NCBI GenBank assembly: GCA_031979385.1
Contig: DALZEF010000001.1
Span: forward strand, 124,001 to 188,000
DNA: 64,000 nt
DNA from: Timonella sp031979385
GTDB lineage: Bacteria > Actinomycetota > Actinomycetes > Actinomycetales > Cellulomonadaceae
Direction: 5' to 3'
Below, piece by piece: positions 18,014 through 26,689 of the stretch. The notes beneath the pieces are model-generated. The model did no database searches and was not told the DNA's origin. It worked only from the letters and a program-made list of their open reading frames with translations. Made by a program: the position numbers and the translations under genes. Each line of letters begins with the position of its first letter. Position 1 is the first letter of the stretch.

Positions 18014-18781
18014 ATGTACGCAGAGGAACGCCAATCCAAGATAGTTGAACTAGTACTCGCACGGGGCCGCATGTCCGTCGCCGATCTAGCTCAAGAATTT
18101 CAAGTCACCAACGAGACAATCAGGCGTGACCTCAAAGTTCTCGAACGTATGCGGCTCATCCGCCGGCTACACGGTGGAGCGATCCCGATCTCCTCACTTC
18201 CCGCGATTGAAAGCGGTCTCGATGAGCGCGATCACAGCCGGGCGAAAGAAAAGGAACGCATCGCCCTGAAGGCCACGGCATTCCTACCCGAAGCAGGAGG
18301 AACTCTTGCCGTTGACGCTGGAAGCACAACCGCCAAACTCGTCGAGTTCATCGCACCGGACACCCATCTCGCCATCTTCACCCACGGCGTCCCCATCGCT
18401 GCACGGCTCGCGACTGTCCCGGGCCTCGACCTGCACCTGCTTCCCGGCAAAGTACGTACGACCACGCAGGCAGCAGTTGGTGCGGTCACCGTTCAAGCCA
18501 TCTCAAAGCTGAAACTGGATGTGGTGTTTCTTGGCACCAACGGCGTTAGCGTGGAAAACGGTCTGTCCACTCCTGATCCCGAGGAGGCAGCGGTCAAGCG
18601 GGCTTTGGTGAAGTGCGCACGCAAAGTCATCGTGCTTGCAGACTCCAGCAAGCTCGGCCTGACAGCGACCGTGGGCTTTGCTGAGCTCGATGAGATCGAC
18701 ATGATCATCACCGACGCAGAAAGCCCTGTTCTTCCTATAAAGGTGCTTGAGGACTACGGCATCGATGTGCTGACTGCTTAA
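18014..18781 (+). CDS. DeoR-family transcriptional regulator
   Basis: 255 residues. The N-terminal winged helix begins with MYAEERQSKIVELVLARG and contains the recognition helix NETIRRDLKVLE, the DeoR signature. The C-terminal DeoRC sugar-phosphate sensor carries VDAGSTT near residue 100 and FLGTNGVS near 175. The ATG at 18014 was chosen because homology starts there; the frame is open from 17924. It probably senses a phosphorylated sugar and controls the mtlA and dehydrogenase genes next to it. Confidence 0.92.
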   Translation: MYAEERQSKIVELVLARGRMSVADLAQEFQVTNETIRRDLKVLERMRLIRRLHGGAIPISSLPAIESGLDERDHSRAKEKERIALKATAFLPEAGGTLAVDAGSTTAKLVEFIAPDTHLAIFTHGVPIAARLATVPGLDLHLLPGKVRTTTQAAVGAVTVQAISKLKLDVVFLGTNGVSVENGLSTPDPEEAAVKRALVKCARKVIVLADSSKLGLTATVGFAELDEIDMIITDAESPVLPIKVLEDYGIDVLTA

Positions 18782-18804
18782 GTACCTGCTGGCGCACCCG
18801 CTTG

Positions 18805-19161
18805 TTAATGCGGAGGGCTGATGCAAAACTCATTGCCTGCGGGGTCCGCGAAGGTGTCCCACTGAAAGTCGTTGTCTCCGCGTTGTCCCAGATGTGTAGC
18901 ACCGGACTCGACCCAGGTGGCGATACCTGACTCTCGGTCGTCTTCCTCGCCCCAACTCAGGTCGAGGTGAATGCGGTTCTTACCTGGCGTTGGGTCTTCT
19001 ACCTTCTGGAACCCCAGGGTCACGGGTACCCCAGGAATCGAGATAATGATGAAATCGCCTGCAGCATCAAAGATCTTTTCACCTCCCAAGCGCTCCGCCC
19101 ACCAGTCCGCCAGGCTACGCGGGTCAAGGGCATCGATCGTGATCATGCTGAGCTTGGGCAT
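18805..19161 (-). CDS. VOC-family (glyoxalase-like) protein
   Basis: 118 residues with one vicinal-oxygen-chelate domain. It has the paired beta-alpha-beta-beta-beta pattern, with DALDPRSLADWWAERLGG at the start and FADPAGNEFCIS at the end, the usual C-terminal strand. Two adjacent ATGs occur; the second (19161) has better spacing from AAGGAG. Members include glyoxalases, dioxygenases and antibiotic-binding proteins; no specific substrate is indicated. It is monocistronic. Confidence 0.85.
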   Translation of the reverse strand: MPKLSMITIDALDPRSLADWWAERLGGEKIFDAAGDFIIISIPGVPVTLGFQKVEDPTPGKNRIHLDLSWGEEDDRESGIATWVESGATHLGQRGDNDFQWDTFADPAGNEFCISPPH

Positions 19162-19197
19162 CATATCTCCTTGAGTTTGTCCTACCCTACGCCCATG

Positions 19198-19485
19198 TTA
19201 TGTCGGGAGCACCTGCGGTGCCCTCTGGTTCAACAAGGGGGCATAAGGGCCCGTAAGGGCTTGGCGACGAGCCGGCTGGGACACAGCCGTATCTCCTGGC
19301 CTAGCCAACTCGTCGCCAATCAAAACCGATAGGGCAAAATTCGTCCGGATGCACACACAAACACTATGCATCCGGAACAAAAGTACCCCATCGACATTCC
19401 GGCCGATACGCCTGGAGGCACGCCCGCCTACCACCAGACACCAGGCACCAGACACCAGACACCAGACACAACAGGAAGGCACAAC
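19198..19485. other. Gene-free spacer rich in repeats
   Basis: No gene. It contains an inverted pair of the dispersed motif (TTGGCGACGAG 19261-19271, CTCGTCGCCAA 19309-19319), a 10-bp perfect hairpin (TCCGGATGCA 19344-19353 with TGCATCCGGA 19367-19376), and the 7-bp tandem repeat listed separately. Confidence 0.6.
19434..19468. repeat. Five-copy 7-bp tandem repeat
   Basis: CCAGACA repeated five times, the second copy being CCAGGCA. It is non-coding and just downstream (in minus orientation) of the rplI operon terminator. It is a likely slippage-prone array with no evident function. Confidence 0.8.
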
Positions 19486-19516
19486 AAAAGGGCCCTCCCG
19501 CAATGGGAGAGCCCTT
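19486..19516 (-). terminator. Terminator of the rpsF-ssb-rpsR-rplI operon
   Basis: AAGGGC-CTCCC pairs with GGGAG-AGCCCTT around one mismatch, loop of about 5 nt, and the minus-strand transcript continues with TTTTG. Confidence 0.8.
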
Positions 19517-19578
19517 GAGTCTAGGTGTCCGAGAAAACCCAGGCGCGCGGCACCCGAGCCTTCTCAAGCGGTTTCAAC

Positions 19579-20025
19579 TCACGCGGAAACTACGACAACC
19601 TTGAGCTTTGCCTCGACCTCTGGGTGTAGGCGAACGGTAGCGGAGTGGTTACCGGTTACCTTGATCGCCTCAGGGATCTGAACCTTACGGCGGTCGATCT
19701 TGTGGCCCTCAGCCTCGGCTGCAGCAGCAATGTCTGCGGTCGAGATGGAACCGAAGAGGCGTCCGCCCTTGCCGGTCTTAGCGGCAACGGTGACTGGCTT
19801 TGCCTGGAGAGCGTCACGCAGTGCGCGTGCATCTTCGAGGTTGGCGATCTCGCGGGCCTTGCGAGCCTTACGGATTGCCTCAACCTCTGCTGCTCCACCC
19901 TTGGTCCAAGGGGTGGCGAGCTTGCGTGGGATCAGGTAGTTACGTGCGTAACCGTCCTTGACCTCAACAACGTCGCCTGGCTCGCCAAGGCGGTTTACTT
20001 CGTGGGTAAGAATAAGCTTTGCCAT
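19579..20025 (-). CDS. rplI: 50S ribosomal protein L9
   Basis: 148 residues, full length. The N-terminal domain has the L9 signature GEPGDVVEVKDGYARNYLIPRKLA, then a long connecting helix and the C-terminal rRNA-binding domain ending KLKVVVVSA. It is last in the operon rpsF-ssb-rpsR-rplI and is followed by a terminator. Confidence 0.98.
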   Translation of the reverse strand: MAKLILTHEVNRLGEPGDVVEVKDGYARNYLIPRKLATPWTKGGAAEVEAIRKARKAREIANLEDARALRDALQAKPVTVAAKTGKGGRLFGSISTADIAAAAEAEGHKIDRRKVQIPEAIKVTGNHSATVRLHPEVEAKLKVVVVSA

Positions 20026-20042
20026 TGGAAAGTACTCCGAAA

Positions 20043-20279
20043 TCAGCGTGCGGACGACGAGTAAGGAAGAAGAGCCATCTCGCGTGCGTTCTTGACGGCA
20101 CGAGCGATCTGGCGCTGCTCCTGTACGGATACACCGGTGACACGGCGTGCGCGGATCTTTCCACGGTCGGAAATGAACTTACGCAGCAGGGCGGTGTCCT
20201 TGTAGTCGATCGCCTCGATCTTGGCGGACTTCAATGGGTTGGACTTCTTCTTGGGCTTACGCACAACTGGCTTTGCCAT
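20043..20279 (-). CDS. rpsR: 30S ribosomal protein S18
   Basis: 78 residues with a basic N-terminus (KPVVRKPKKKSN) and the S18 core IDYKDTALLRKFISDRGKIRARRVTG. It sits between ssb and rplI, 17 bp before rplI. There is no CXXC zinc-ribbon Cys set, so it is the zinc-independent form. Confidence 0.98.
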   Translation of the reverse strand: MAKPVVRKPKKKSNPLKSAKIEAIDYKDTALLRKFISDRGKIRARRVTGVSVQEQRQIARAVKNAREMALLPYSSSAR

Positions 20280-20339
20280 TGTGGTTTCTCCTTCACTGGA
20301 TGCCCGTGGTGACGGGCCAAGTTTTCTCTTGTGTGTCGA

Positions 20340-20909
20340 TTAGAACGGTGGCTCGTCGGCGAATCCGCCGCCGTTAGCCGGACCTGCGGTTGCCCACGGG
20401 TCATCGTTCCGAACACCTGAACTAGCACCGAATCCGTTGCCGGCTGGGGCTCCCTGGCTGTAACCACCCTGGTTGCCTCCGCCGAAACCGTTGTTTCCGC
20501 CGCCCTGGTTTCCGCCACCAAAGCCACCGTTTCCGCCGCCGGAGCGTGCGTTGCGGGTGACCTTTGCGGAAGCGTACCGAAGCGATGGGCCGATTTCCTC
20601 GACCTGGAGTTCGATGACTGTTCGCTTTTCGCCTTCACGGGTTTCGTAGGAACGCTGTACGAGGCGGCCCTGTGCGATCACGCGCATTCCCTTGGTCAGG
20701 GATTCTGCTACGTTCTCGGCTGCCTCACGCCACAGCGAGCAGCGTAGGAACAGCGCTTCGCCGTCCTTCCACTCGTTGGTCTGGCGGTCAAAGGAGCGTG
20801 GTGTGGACGCGATCGTGAACGATGCGACGGCCACCCCGGACGCGGTGAAGCGGAGTTCAGGGTCTCCCGTGAGGTTTCCAACTACCGTGATTACGGTGTC
20901 ACCGGCCAT
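20340..20909 (-). CDS. ssb: Single-stranded DNA-binding protein
   Basis: 189 residues. An OB fold spans about 1-110 (DTVITVVGNLTGDPELRFTASG, then FLRCSLWREAAENVAESL). It is followed by a flexible tail of Gly/Asn repeats (GGNGGFGGGNQGGGNNGF) and the acidic tip DEPPF that recruits partner proteins. The tip and Gly-rich tail are typical of actinobacterial SsbA. Confidence 0.97.
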   Translation of the reverse strand: MAGDTVITVVGNLTGDPELRFTASGVAVASFTIASTPRSFDRQTNEWKDGEALFLRCSLWREAAENVAESLTKGMRVIAQGRLVQRSYETREGEKRTVIELQVEEIGPSLRYASAKVTRNARSGGGNGGFGGGNQGGGNNGFGGGNQGGYSQGAPAGNGFGASSGVRNDDPWATAGPANGGGFADEPPF

Positions 20910-20957
20910 GTGTTTCTCCTAAGGTGTGCGTATACGTCTTCGGTTGGCTTGGGCGGT

Positions 20958-21245
20958 TCAGGCTGCTGCGCGGAGAACCTTGATACGCAGTACGGACTCG
21001 TTGAGTCCGAGCTGACGCTCAAGTTCCTTCGTGGTAGCAGGAGTTGCAGTGAAGTCGATAACCGCGTAGATGCCCTCGGACTTCTTTGCGATCTCGTAAG
21101 CCAGACGGCGACGACCCCAGATGTCAGTGTTGTCTACGGTTCCGCCTTCGGCTGGAACAACAGCAACGAGCTTCTCAACGGTTGCGGCTACTGCGCGCTC
21201 GTCGATCTCTGGGGAGAGAATCATCATCAGTTCGTATGGACGCAT
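20958..21245 (-). CDS. rpsF: 30S ribosomal protein S6
   Basis: 95 residues beginning MRPYELMMILSPEIDERAV, the conserved S6 start. The ATG at 21245 has an AGGAGG eight bases upstream; the longer frame to 21293 is discarded. It is the first gene of the rpsF operon. Confidence 0.97.
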   Translation of the reverse strand: MRPYELMMILSPEIDERAVAATVEKLVAVVPAEGGTVDNTDIWGRRRLAYEIAKKSEGIYAVIDFTATPATTKELERQLGLNESVLRIKVLRAAA

Positions 21246-21453
21246 GTTTACCCACCTCCTATGGTCTGTGCGGTCACGGTCGGTCCGTGACAAGAGGGTT
21301 CATGCCTGCCGTGGGCTGTTTATTTCGGTGAATAAGCCAACACACAGCAGTGTACGAGTCTACTCTGACATTCCCTCTGGTCTCTAGTGTTCAGGCCATT
21401 TTTCGGTGCACTTCACACTTTTTCCTTGGCTGTCATTCGCCGGGGGCCTAACA

Positions 21454-21677
21454 GGCTCTTCGCAGTTGAGGGGGTAGTCGAGGGGTTGTTGGTTCGCGGG
21501 TAGACGTCGAGGTCTTCCAGGATGGAAGTTCCTAGGCTCACCATCTGCTGGAAAACCTCGACATGTACCACCCTACGTTCGCCCCCCCCCGATCTGACTA
21601 CGTTCTGCCCTCTGGACAAGTTTGGCCTCGAGACCGGCGGGTTCAGACCCGCTCTACACCCTTGATTCCGAAGAGCC
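21454..21677 (+). mobile_element. MITE-like internal-deletion derivative of an ISL3-family element
   Basis: A 224-bp element bounded by imperfect inverted repeats (GGCTCTTCG at 21454, CGAAGAGCC ending 21677). It keeps the first codons of the transposase (ATG at 21563, MYHPTFAP-type start) fused to its last codons (GGFRPALHP-type end, stop at 21663-21665), with the middle lost. No target-site duplication is visible. It is the short relative of the element at 22462-23195 and can move only if a full-length ISL3 transposase acts in trans. Confidence 0.75.
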
Positions 21678-21806
21678 ACTAAAGTGGGCTTTTCGGGATG
21701 CAACTGGACTCAAAAGAGCCCTAACTCAGGATGAGGCGACTCAAGCGGGTAGGGCATTCCATAAAGCTCTTATAAGAATTTACAGTTCGTAGAGAGGGAT
21801 GGCGGC

Positions 21807-22379
21807 ATGCAGTCAAAAGAGCCCACACAGAAACCAGACTCTTCTAAATTACTCTGGTTATTGAACAAGGTTTATTCTTACGTGGTTATCCCCGTGATAC
21901 TCCTTGGCTCATCACTGCATTTGCTTGACGTTGATGCGGGACTTTGGGGCATGCCCTATATCGCACCAATCTCTTTAGAGGTCTATCCCCAAATCCCTGA
22001 GTCGATGATATGGAGCATCGTATGGCTGACCTTCAGTCTTATGCTGTTCCACTCGCCCGCAGCCGGGCGCATCGACTACCTGCAACTTGGAATAGCGGCA
22101 CTTCTCGGCGGGTTCACTGCCTTCGCTTTATGGTTTGATATCGATTTTGGGGATCGCGGCTGTTACTTCGCTGATTGTTGGCCCGAAGCGCTGCTCTCCC
22201 AAATCGCACTAAGTCCATACATTGCTGGAGTTGTAACGATGGCAGCAATGGCACTCCTCGCCCAAAAACTCCACCTCATCTACCGGGCACTGATCCCGCC
22301 CGCAGTGTTCCTTGCATTGCTCGGCCTACTGAAACTTCTCTGGCCCGCAATCATCGAACACTTACTTAGCCTCACCTAG
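21807..22379 (+). CDS. Multi-pass membrane protein of unknown function, copy A
   Basis: 190 residues with about five membrane helices; I do not recognise the family. It contains the motif DIDFGDRGCYFADCWPE between helices, an extracytoplasmic-looking loop with two Cys. It is a close paralogue of the gene at 23325-23900. The C-terminal helices (LIYRALIPPAVFLALLGLLK) are identical and the middle differs more. Both copies follow an ISL3 derivative and share about 120 bp of upstream DNA, so the pair arose by local duplication of element plus gene. Confidence 0.75.
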   Translation: MQSKEPTQKPDSSKLLWLLNKVYSYVVIPVILLGSSLHLLDVDAGLWGMPYIAPISLEVYPQIPESMIWSIVWLTFSLMLFHSPAAGRIDYLQLGIAALLGGFTAFALWFDIDFGDRGCYFADCWPEALLSQIALSPYIAGVVTMAAMALLAQKLHLIYRALIPPAVFLALLGLLKLLWPAIIEHLLSLT

Positions 22380-22461
22380 GGTGTTTTGCTAAACGGTTCT
22401 CGAGGGATCGGCCAGGCTTGGATGTGTGGCAACGCGTGATGTGATCTGCGATGACTTATGG

Positions 22462-23195
22462 TGCTCTTCGCAGTTGAGGGGGTAGTCGAGGGGTTGTTGG
22501 TTCGCGGGTAGACGTCGAGGTCTTCCAGGATGGAAGTTCCTAGGCTCACCATCTGCTGGAAAACCTCGACATGTACCACCCTACGTTCGCCCCCCGATCT
22601 GACTACGTTCTGCCCTCTGGACGAGTTTGGCCTCGAAGCCGTCGGGCAGTTGCTCGAGCACGACCGGGCAGTGATCAAGTGCCGTGTCGTCGACGACGCT
22701 GCTGGTTTGGGTGCGCCACTACCGGTGCAGCCACTGCTCACGGACCTAGCGGCAGGACACGACGAAGGCGGCAGCGCCGCGGGCGAAGATCTTCCGCGTC
22801 GGGATCAGGTGGGCGCTGACCGCGATTGTCGTCGACCACCTCACCGTCTCCCGCGCAGCAGCCGGCTTGGGGGTGTCGTGGCTTACCGCGAACACCGCGA
22901 TCCTCGCCGAGGGCAAGCGGCAGTTCACCGATGACCCGGCCCGGTTTAATGGGGTGACCACGATCGGTGTCGACGAGCACGTCTGGCGTCATACGCGGTT
23001 CGGCGACAAGTACGTGACCGTGATCATCGATCTGACCCCGGCCCGCAACAAGACCGACCGAAGCGATCAACGGCCGCCTCGAACACGTGCGCGGATCGGC
23101 CCTGGGCTTCCGGAACCTAGACCAACTACATCGCCCGCAGCCTGCTCGAGACCGGCGGGTTCAGACCCGCTCTACACCCTTGATTCCGAAGAGCC
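22462..23195 (+). mobile_element. Decayed ISL3-family insertion element
   Basis: A 734-bp remnant with the same ends as the short copy (TGCTCTTCG at 22462, CGAAGAGCC ending 23195). A complete ISL3 element would be about 1.4 kb, so roughly half is missing, mainly the catalytic centre and C-terminal part of the transposase. Confidence 0.75.
22571..23183 (+). pseudogene. ISL3-family transposase, frameshifted and internally deleted
   Basis: Transposase segments are spread over several frames. First come TTFCPLDEFGLEAVGQLLE and HDRAVIKCRVVDDAAG. From about 22867 one reads AYREHRDPRRG-type shadow and, in another frame, the family block GVTTIGVDEHVWRHTRF then GDKYVTVIIDLTP. The sequence then jumps to the family's C-terminal end SLLETGGFRPALHP and a stop at 23183. 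The DDE catalytic core is not complete, so the gene cannot make an active enzyme. Confidence 0.8.
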
Positions 23196-23324
23196 ACTAA
23201 AGTGGGCTTTTCGGGATGCAACTGGACTCAAAAGAGACCTAACTCAGGATGAGGCGACTCAAGCGGGTAGGGCATTCCATAAAGCTCTTATGAGGATTTA
23301 CAGTTCGTAGAGAGGGACGACATC

Positions 23325-23900
23325 ATGCAGTTAGCAGCAGGGTCGTCGAGAAATAGAGTACTTTCCAGATTGTTCTGGACACTGAACAAACTGTATCTGT
23401 GTGTGGTCATCCCCGTGATAATCCTCGGCTCAGTAATACACTTGTTTAACGTTGATGCAGGACTATGGGGAATGCCCTATATCGATCCAATCTCTCTAAC
23501 CGTCTATACGCAAACCCTCAGGTCGACGATGTGGAATATCGTATGGCTGGCCTTCAGTTTGATGCTGTTTCACGCGTCCACTTCTATGCGCTTCGACTAC
23601 CTGCAACTTGGAATAGCGCTCATACTCGGTGGATTCACGGTCTTCGCTTTATGGTTCGATATCGATTTTGGGGATCGTGGCTGTTACTACGCCGACTGCT
23701 GGCCCGAAACAACCCTTTCCCAGATTGCCCTCAGCCCATACATCGCTGGAGTTGTAACGATGGCCGTGATGGCATTCCTCGCCCAACGACTCCACCTCAT
23801 CTACCGGGCACTGATCCCGCCCGCAGTCTTCCTTGCATTGCTCGGCCTACTGAAACTTCTCTGGCCCACAATCTTGGACCACCTACTTAGCCTCACCTAG
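23325..23900 (+). CDS. Multi-pass membrane protein of unknown function, copy B
   Basis: 191 residues, paralogue of copy A (21807-22379) with the same five-helix layout and the loop DIDFGDRGCYYADCWPE. The first 25 residues differ (Leu/Arg-rich here), while from VDAGLWGMPYI onward the two align without gaps. Intact frames in both copies suggest both are kept by selection or that the duplication is recent. The function is unknown; no enzymatic motif is visible. Confidence 0.75.
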   Translation: MQLAAGSSRNRVLSRLFWTLNKLYLCVVIPVIILGSVIHLFNVDAGLWGMPYIDPISLTVYTQTLRSTMWNIVWLAFSLMLFHASTSMRFDYLQLGIALILGGFTVFALWFDIDFGDRGCYYADCWPETTLSQIALSPYIAGVVTMAVMAFLAQRLHLIYRALIPPAVFLALLGLLKLLWPTILDHLLSLT

Positions 23901-23957
23901 CCAGGTTTGCCTCCATGTTCCCGTTCGCACGGAGACTGGAGACACCCAGTTAGCAAT

Positions 23958-23996
23958 AACTACGGGGCGCGCCCGGCGGTGGGGCACCCCGTAGTT
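23958..23996. terminator. Hairpin between convergent genes
   Basis: AACTACGGGG (23958-23967) pairs with CCCCGTAGTT (23987-23996) around a GC-rich 19-nt loop. It lies 13 bp beyond the penicillin-binding-protein stop on minus; the U-tract is weak. Confidence 0.6.
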
Positions 23997-24008
23997 TAGA
24001 GCGGTATT

Positions 24009-26342
24009 TTAACTATCGCCGTTAGTGTCGTCGCCACCGCCAGGGTCCGGTTCGACCGGAGGTTGAGTCGGGTCCGGCGTCTGCGTCTGCGTAGGCGACG
24101 GAGTGGAGTTCTCCTGTTCGCGCTGTTCCTCTTCTTGCCGTTGACGCTCTTCTTCTTGGCGCTGGCGTTCCTCTTCTTGCTGTTGACGCTCTTCTTCTTG
24201 GCGCTGGCGTTCCTCTTCTTGCTGCCGCTCTTGTTCTTTTCGGCGTTCCTCGCGACGCTGCTCACGCGCTTCCTCACGCTCGCGCTCACGCTTCTCGCGC
24301 TCTTCCTCTTCCTGGCGCTTTGCTTCTTCCTCGTCCTCGTCAGGTTCTTCAGTAGCGGTAGAGGTTGGAGTTGGTACCGTCTGCTTGAGGGTGCGTTCAG
24401 GGAATTCTTCCGGAGTTTGGCCCGCGAGAACGTTGCCCATGTAACTCACCCAAATGTCGAGCGGCACGGTCGAACCGGTAATCTCGCGGTAACCGCCAAA
24501 CGGGGTAATCGTCTGTTGCCCGCCATCATCGTCAGACTGGTACAGAGTGATCGCGGTGGCATAACTGGGCGTGTACCCAACAAACCAAGCAGACCGGTTC
24601 TCGTTGGAGGTTCCGGTCTTACCCGCGATTGGGTGGCCAATGGTTTTCGCCTTGGTGCCAGAACCCTGTTCAACCACCTGCGAGAGAGCGTAGGTCAGTT
24701 CTGCACCTATCTCTTCGTCGTAGACGGTTTGGGGCAGGTTGGATGGCTCGTAGATGGTCCGACCATCCGCACGAGTAATCTGCTTGACGGTGTGGACGTC
24801 GTATTTCTTCCCGTTCGCGGCGAAGGTCGCATAGGCTCCGGCCATGTCAATCGGGCGGACCGTTGCCGTACCCAGCACGTTGGAGAGGTGGGGTTCGAGG
24901 TCGGGGGTATCTGCGGGGAGGCCAAGGGACAGCGCGGTATCGACGGTTGCTTGCGGGCCGATTTCCTGGTTCAACTCAACGTACGCGGTGTTCACCGAGT
25001 TCGCGGTCGCCTTCACCAAGTTCACATGGCCGTAGGAGGCGTTTGCGAAGTTGGGCACCGTATAGGGATCACCATTGTTGTCAAAAGTACGTGGGCTGTT
25101 TCCGTTGTAGTACTGCCTGTCCACGGAGATTCCCTGCTGGAGCGCTGCAAGGAGCGTGATCGGCTTGAAGGTCGATCCAGCCTGTGCGCGGCCCTGCGTT
25201 ACGGCGTTGAACTGGGTTTTTACGTAGTCTCGCCCACCATACATGGCAAGCACGCCACCGCTTTTAGGATCAATCGTGACACCACCCACGGACAGGTTCT
25301 TGTCCCCATCATTGGGCATGTCCAGGATTGCGTTCACCAGTTTGCGCTGGGTCGAATAGTCGAAGGTCGACACGATCTTGACGCCAGAGGTCTCCAGTTC
25401 GTCCTGCGTCATGCCGGTGACCTCAAGGACCTCCTTGCGAACCTGCTCGATGAGGTATCCCTGCGTGCCCTTGAACTGGTTCTTGTTGTCGTACTCCTTG
25501 GTCTCCGGGAACTCCATCTCGTTTCGCTCGGTTGCATCCAGGAACCCAAGTTCGACCATGCCGTCAAGCACGTAGTTCCATCGGCGCACCGCCTGCTCGC
25601 GCGCCTCAGGGCTTGCGTCTGGGTCCCAGCGCGATGGTGATGGGATGACGCCGGCGATGAGCGCGGCTTCCTCCACGGTCAGGTCCTTTGCGGACTTCCC
25701 GAAGTAGCGTTGCGCGGCGACCTCGATACCTGAGGCGCCACGACCGAAGTAGATCGTGTTCATGTAGTTGAGCAGGATCTCGTCCTTCTCAACCTCCTGC
25801 GCAAGCTTGATGGACAGCAGGGCTTCCTTGAACTTCTCGGTGTAGGTTGTGGCACCATCCATGTAGTAGTTCTCGGCGTACTGCTGCGTGATGGTTGAAC
25901 CACCCTGACGTTTGTTCTGGGTGACGTTGATGTACAGCGCTCGCGCCATACCCTTGAAGTCCACACCACGATTCGTGTAGAACGTGCGGTCTTCCGCGGC
26001 GACGACGGCGTGGCCGACATGGTCTGGCAGGTCTTCGGGGTTGTCGATCAGGATGCGCGATACCTGCGCGAACTGTCCCATCTCGCGCTCGCCATCGGCG
26101 TAATAGACGGTGCTGATTTGCGCGAGGGCCATGTCGACCGGGGCAGGGATCTTGACACTCGAGTACGCCGCAATGATCAGTCCAGCCACAAGGGCCACAC
26201 CGGTCAGGAACGTTCCAAGGAAAAAGCGCCACGACGGAATCCAACGGCGGATGCCACGCTTTCCGTACCTCGGGTAGTCGATCAGCCGACGCTTCGTCGG
26301 CTTCTCGACCGCAGTGAGGCGGCTTTGGTTCGATTTCGCCAC
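24009..26342 (-). CDS. Bifunctional class A penicillin-binding protein
   Basis: 777 residues. There is a cytoplasmic basic N-terminus and one membrane helix (about 40-62). The GT51 glycosyltransferase has the catalytic Glu117 in AAEDRTFYTNRG and the block GGSTITQQYAENYYM. The transpeptidase has the serine motif GSTFKP, then ANSVNTAY and KTGTS. It polymerises and cross-links peptidoglycan outside the membrane. The start is GTG at 26342 behind AAAGG. The last 120 residues form a Pro/Thr-rich, then very long Glu/Arg/Gln-rich helical repeat (RQQEEERQRQEEE-type), then a Thr/Pro/Asp tail. Such a charged tail is unusual for the family. Confidence 0.95.
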   Translation of the reverse strand: MAKSNQSRLTAVEKPTKRRLIDYPRYGKRGIRRWIPSWRFFLGTFLTGVALVAGLIIAAYSSVKIPAPVDMALAQISTVYYADGEREMGQFAQVSRILIDNPEDLPDHVGHAVVAAEDRTFYTNRGVDFKGMARALYINVTQNKRQGGSTITQQYAENYYMDGATTYTEKFKEALLSIKLAQEVEKDEILLNYMNTIYFGRGASGIEVAAQRYFGKSAKDLTVEEAALIAGVIPSPSRWDPDASPEAREQAVRRWNYVLDGMVELGFLDATERNEMEFPETKEYDNKNQFKGTQGYLIEQVRKEVLEVTGMTQDELETSGVKIVSTFDYSTQRKLVNAILDMPNDGDKNLSVGGVTIDPKSGGVLAMYGGRDYVKTQFNAVTQGRAQAGSTFKPITLLAALQQGISVDRQYYNGNSPRTFDNNGDPYTVPNFANASYGHVNLVKATANSVNTAYVELNQEIGPQATVDTALSLGLPADTPDLEPHLSNVLGTATVRPIDMAGAYATFAANGKKYDVHTVKQITRADGRTIYEPSNLPQTVYDEEIGAELTYALSQVVEQGSGTKAKTIGHPIAGKTGTSNENRSAWFVGYTPSYATAITLYQSDDDGGQQTITPFGGYREITGSTVPLDIWVSYMGNVLAGQTPEEFPERTLKQTVPTPTSTATEEPDEDEEEAKRQEEEEREKREREREEAREQRREERRKEQERQQEEERQRQEEERQQQEEERQRQEEERQRQEEEQREQENSTPSPTQTQTPDPTQPPVEPDPGGGDDTNGDS

Positions 26343-26637
26343 GGTTTACCTTTCACACGGGTTCTTGCTTTTCGGTGCCGCACACGGCACCGCGATGGGC
26401 AGGTGAGCACGCTGATTCCCGACGATGTGCCGTCGTGATGCGGGCTCGTCGCCAGTCAAAGAGACTCACGTCCCCACATTGAACTTTAGTGGTCAAGACC
26501 GGCAAGCGGGGGATTGCGTGAGCAAAAACCACGAAATCAGCGCAGTTTCACGCTTGGTGCACGCCCGTTCTTCACAATTCTCGACGATTCGGCGAGTCGT
26601 GCCCCTTGCTTGCTTATGTGAATCGACATATGGTTAC

Positions 26638-26658
26638 GATGTATCGATTCGATACATC
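26638..26658. promoter_or_regulatory. PadR operator
   Basis: GATGTATCGA-T-TCGATACATC, a perfect 10-bp inverted repeat with a one-base centre. The ATGT/ACAT ends match the operator type known for PadR proteins. It lies 31 bp before the PadR start codon. Confidence 0.8.
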
Positions 26659-26689
26659 GCAACCAAGTTACGGTTCTTAGGAGGTGCGT

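Noticed and set aside
19434..19468. Short tandem array as a CRISPR remnant
   Set aside because: The unit is 7 bp, without spacers, and no cas gene is present.
24063..25640. 525-codon open frame on plus, opposite the penicillin-binding protein
   Set aside because: It mirrors the minus-strand gene, has no ribosome site, and its start is a low-complexity Leu/Phe run produced by the Glu/Arg repeat of the real gene.
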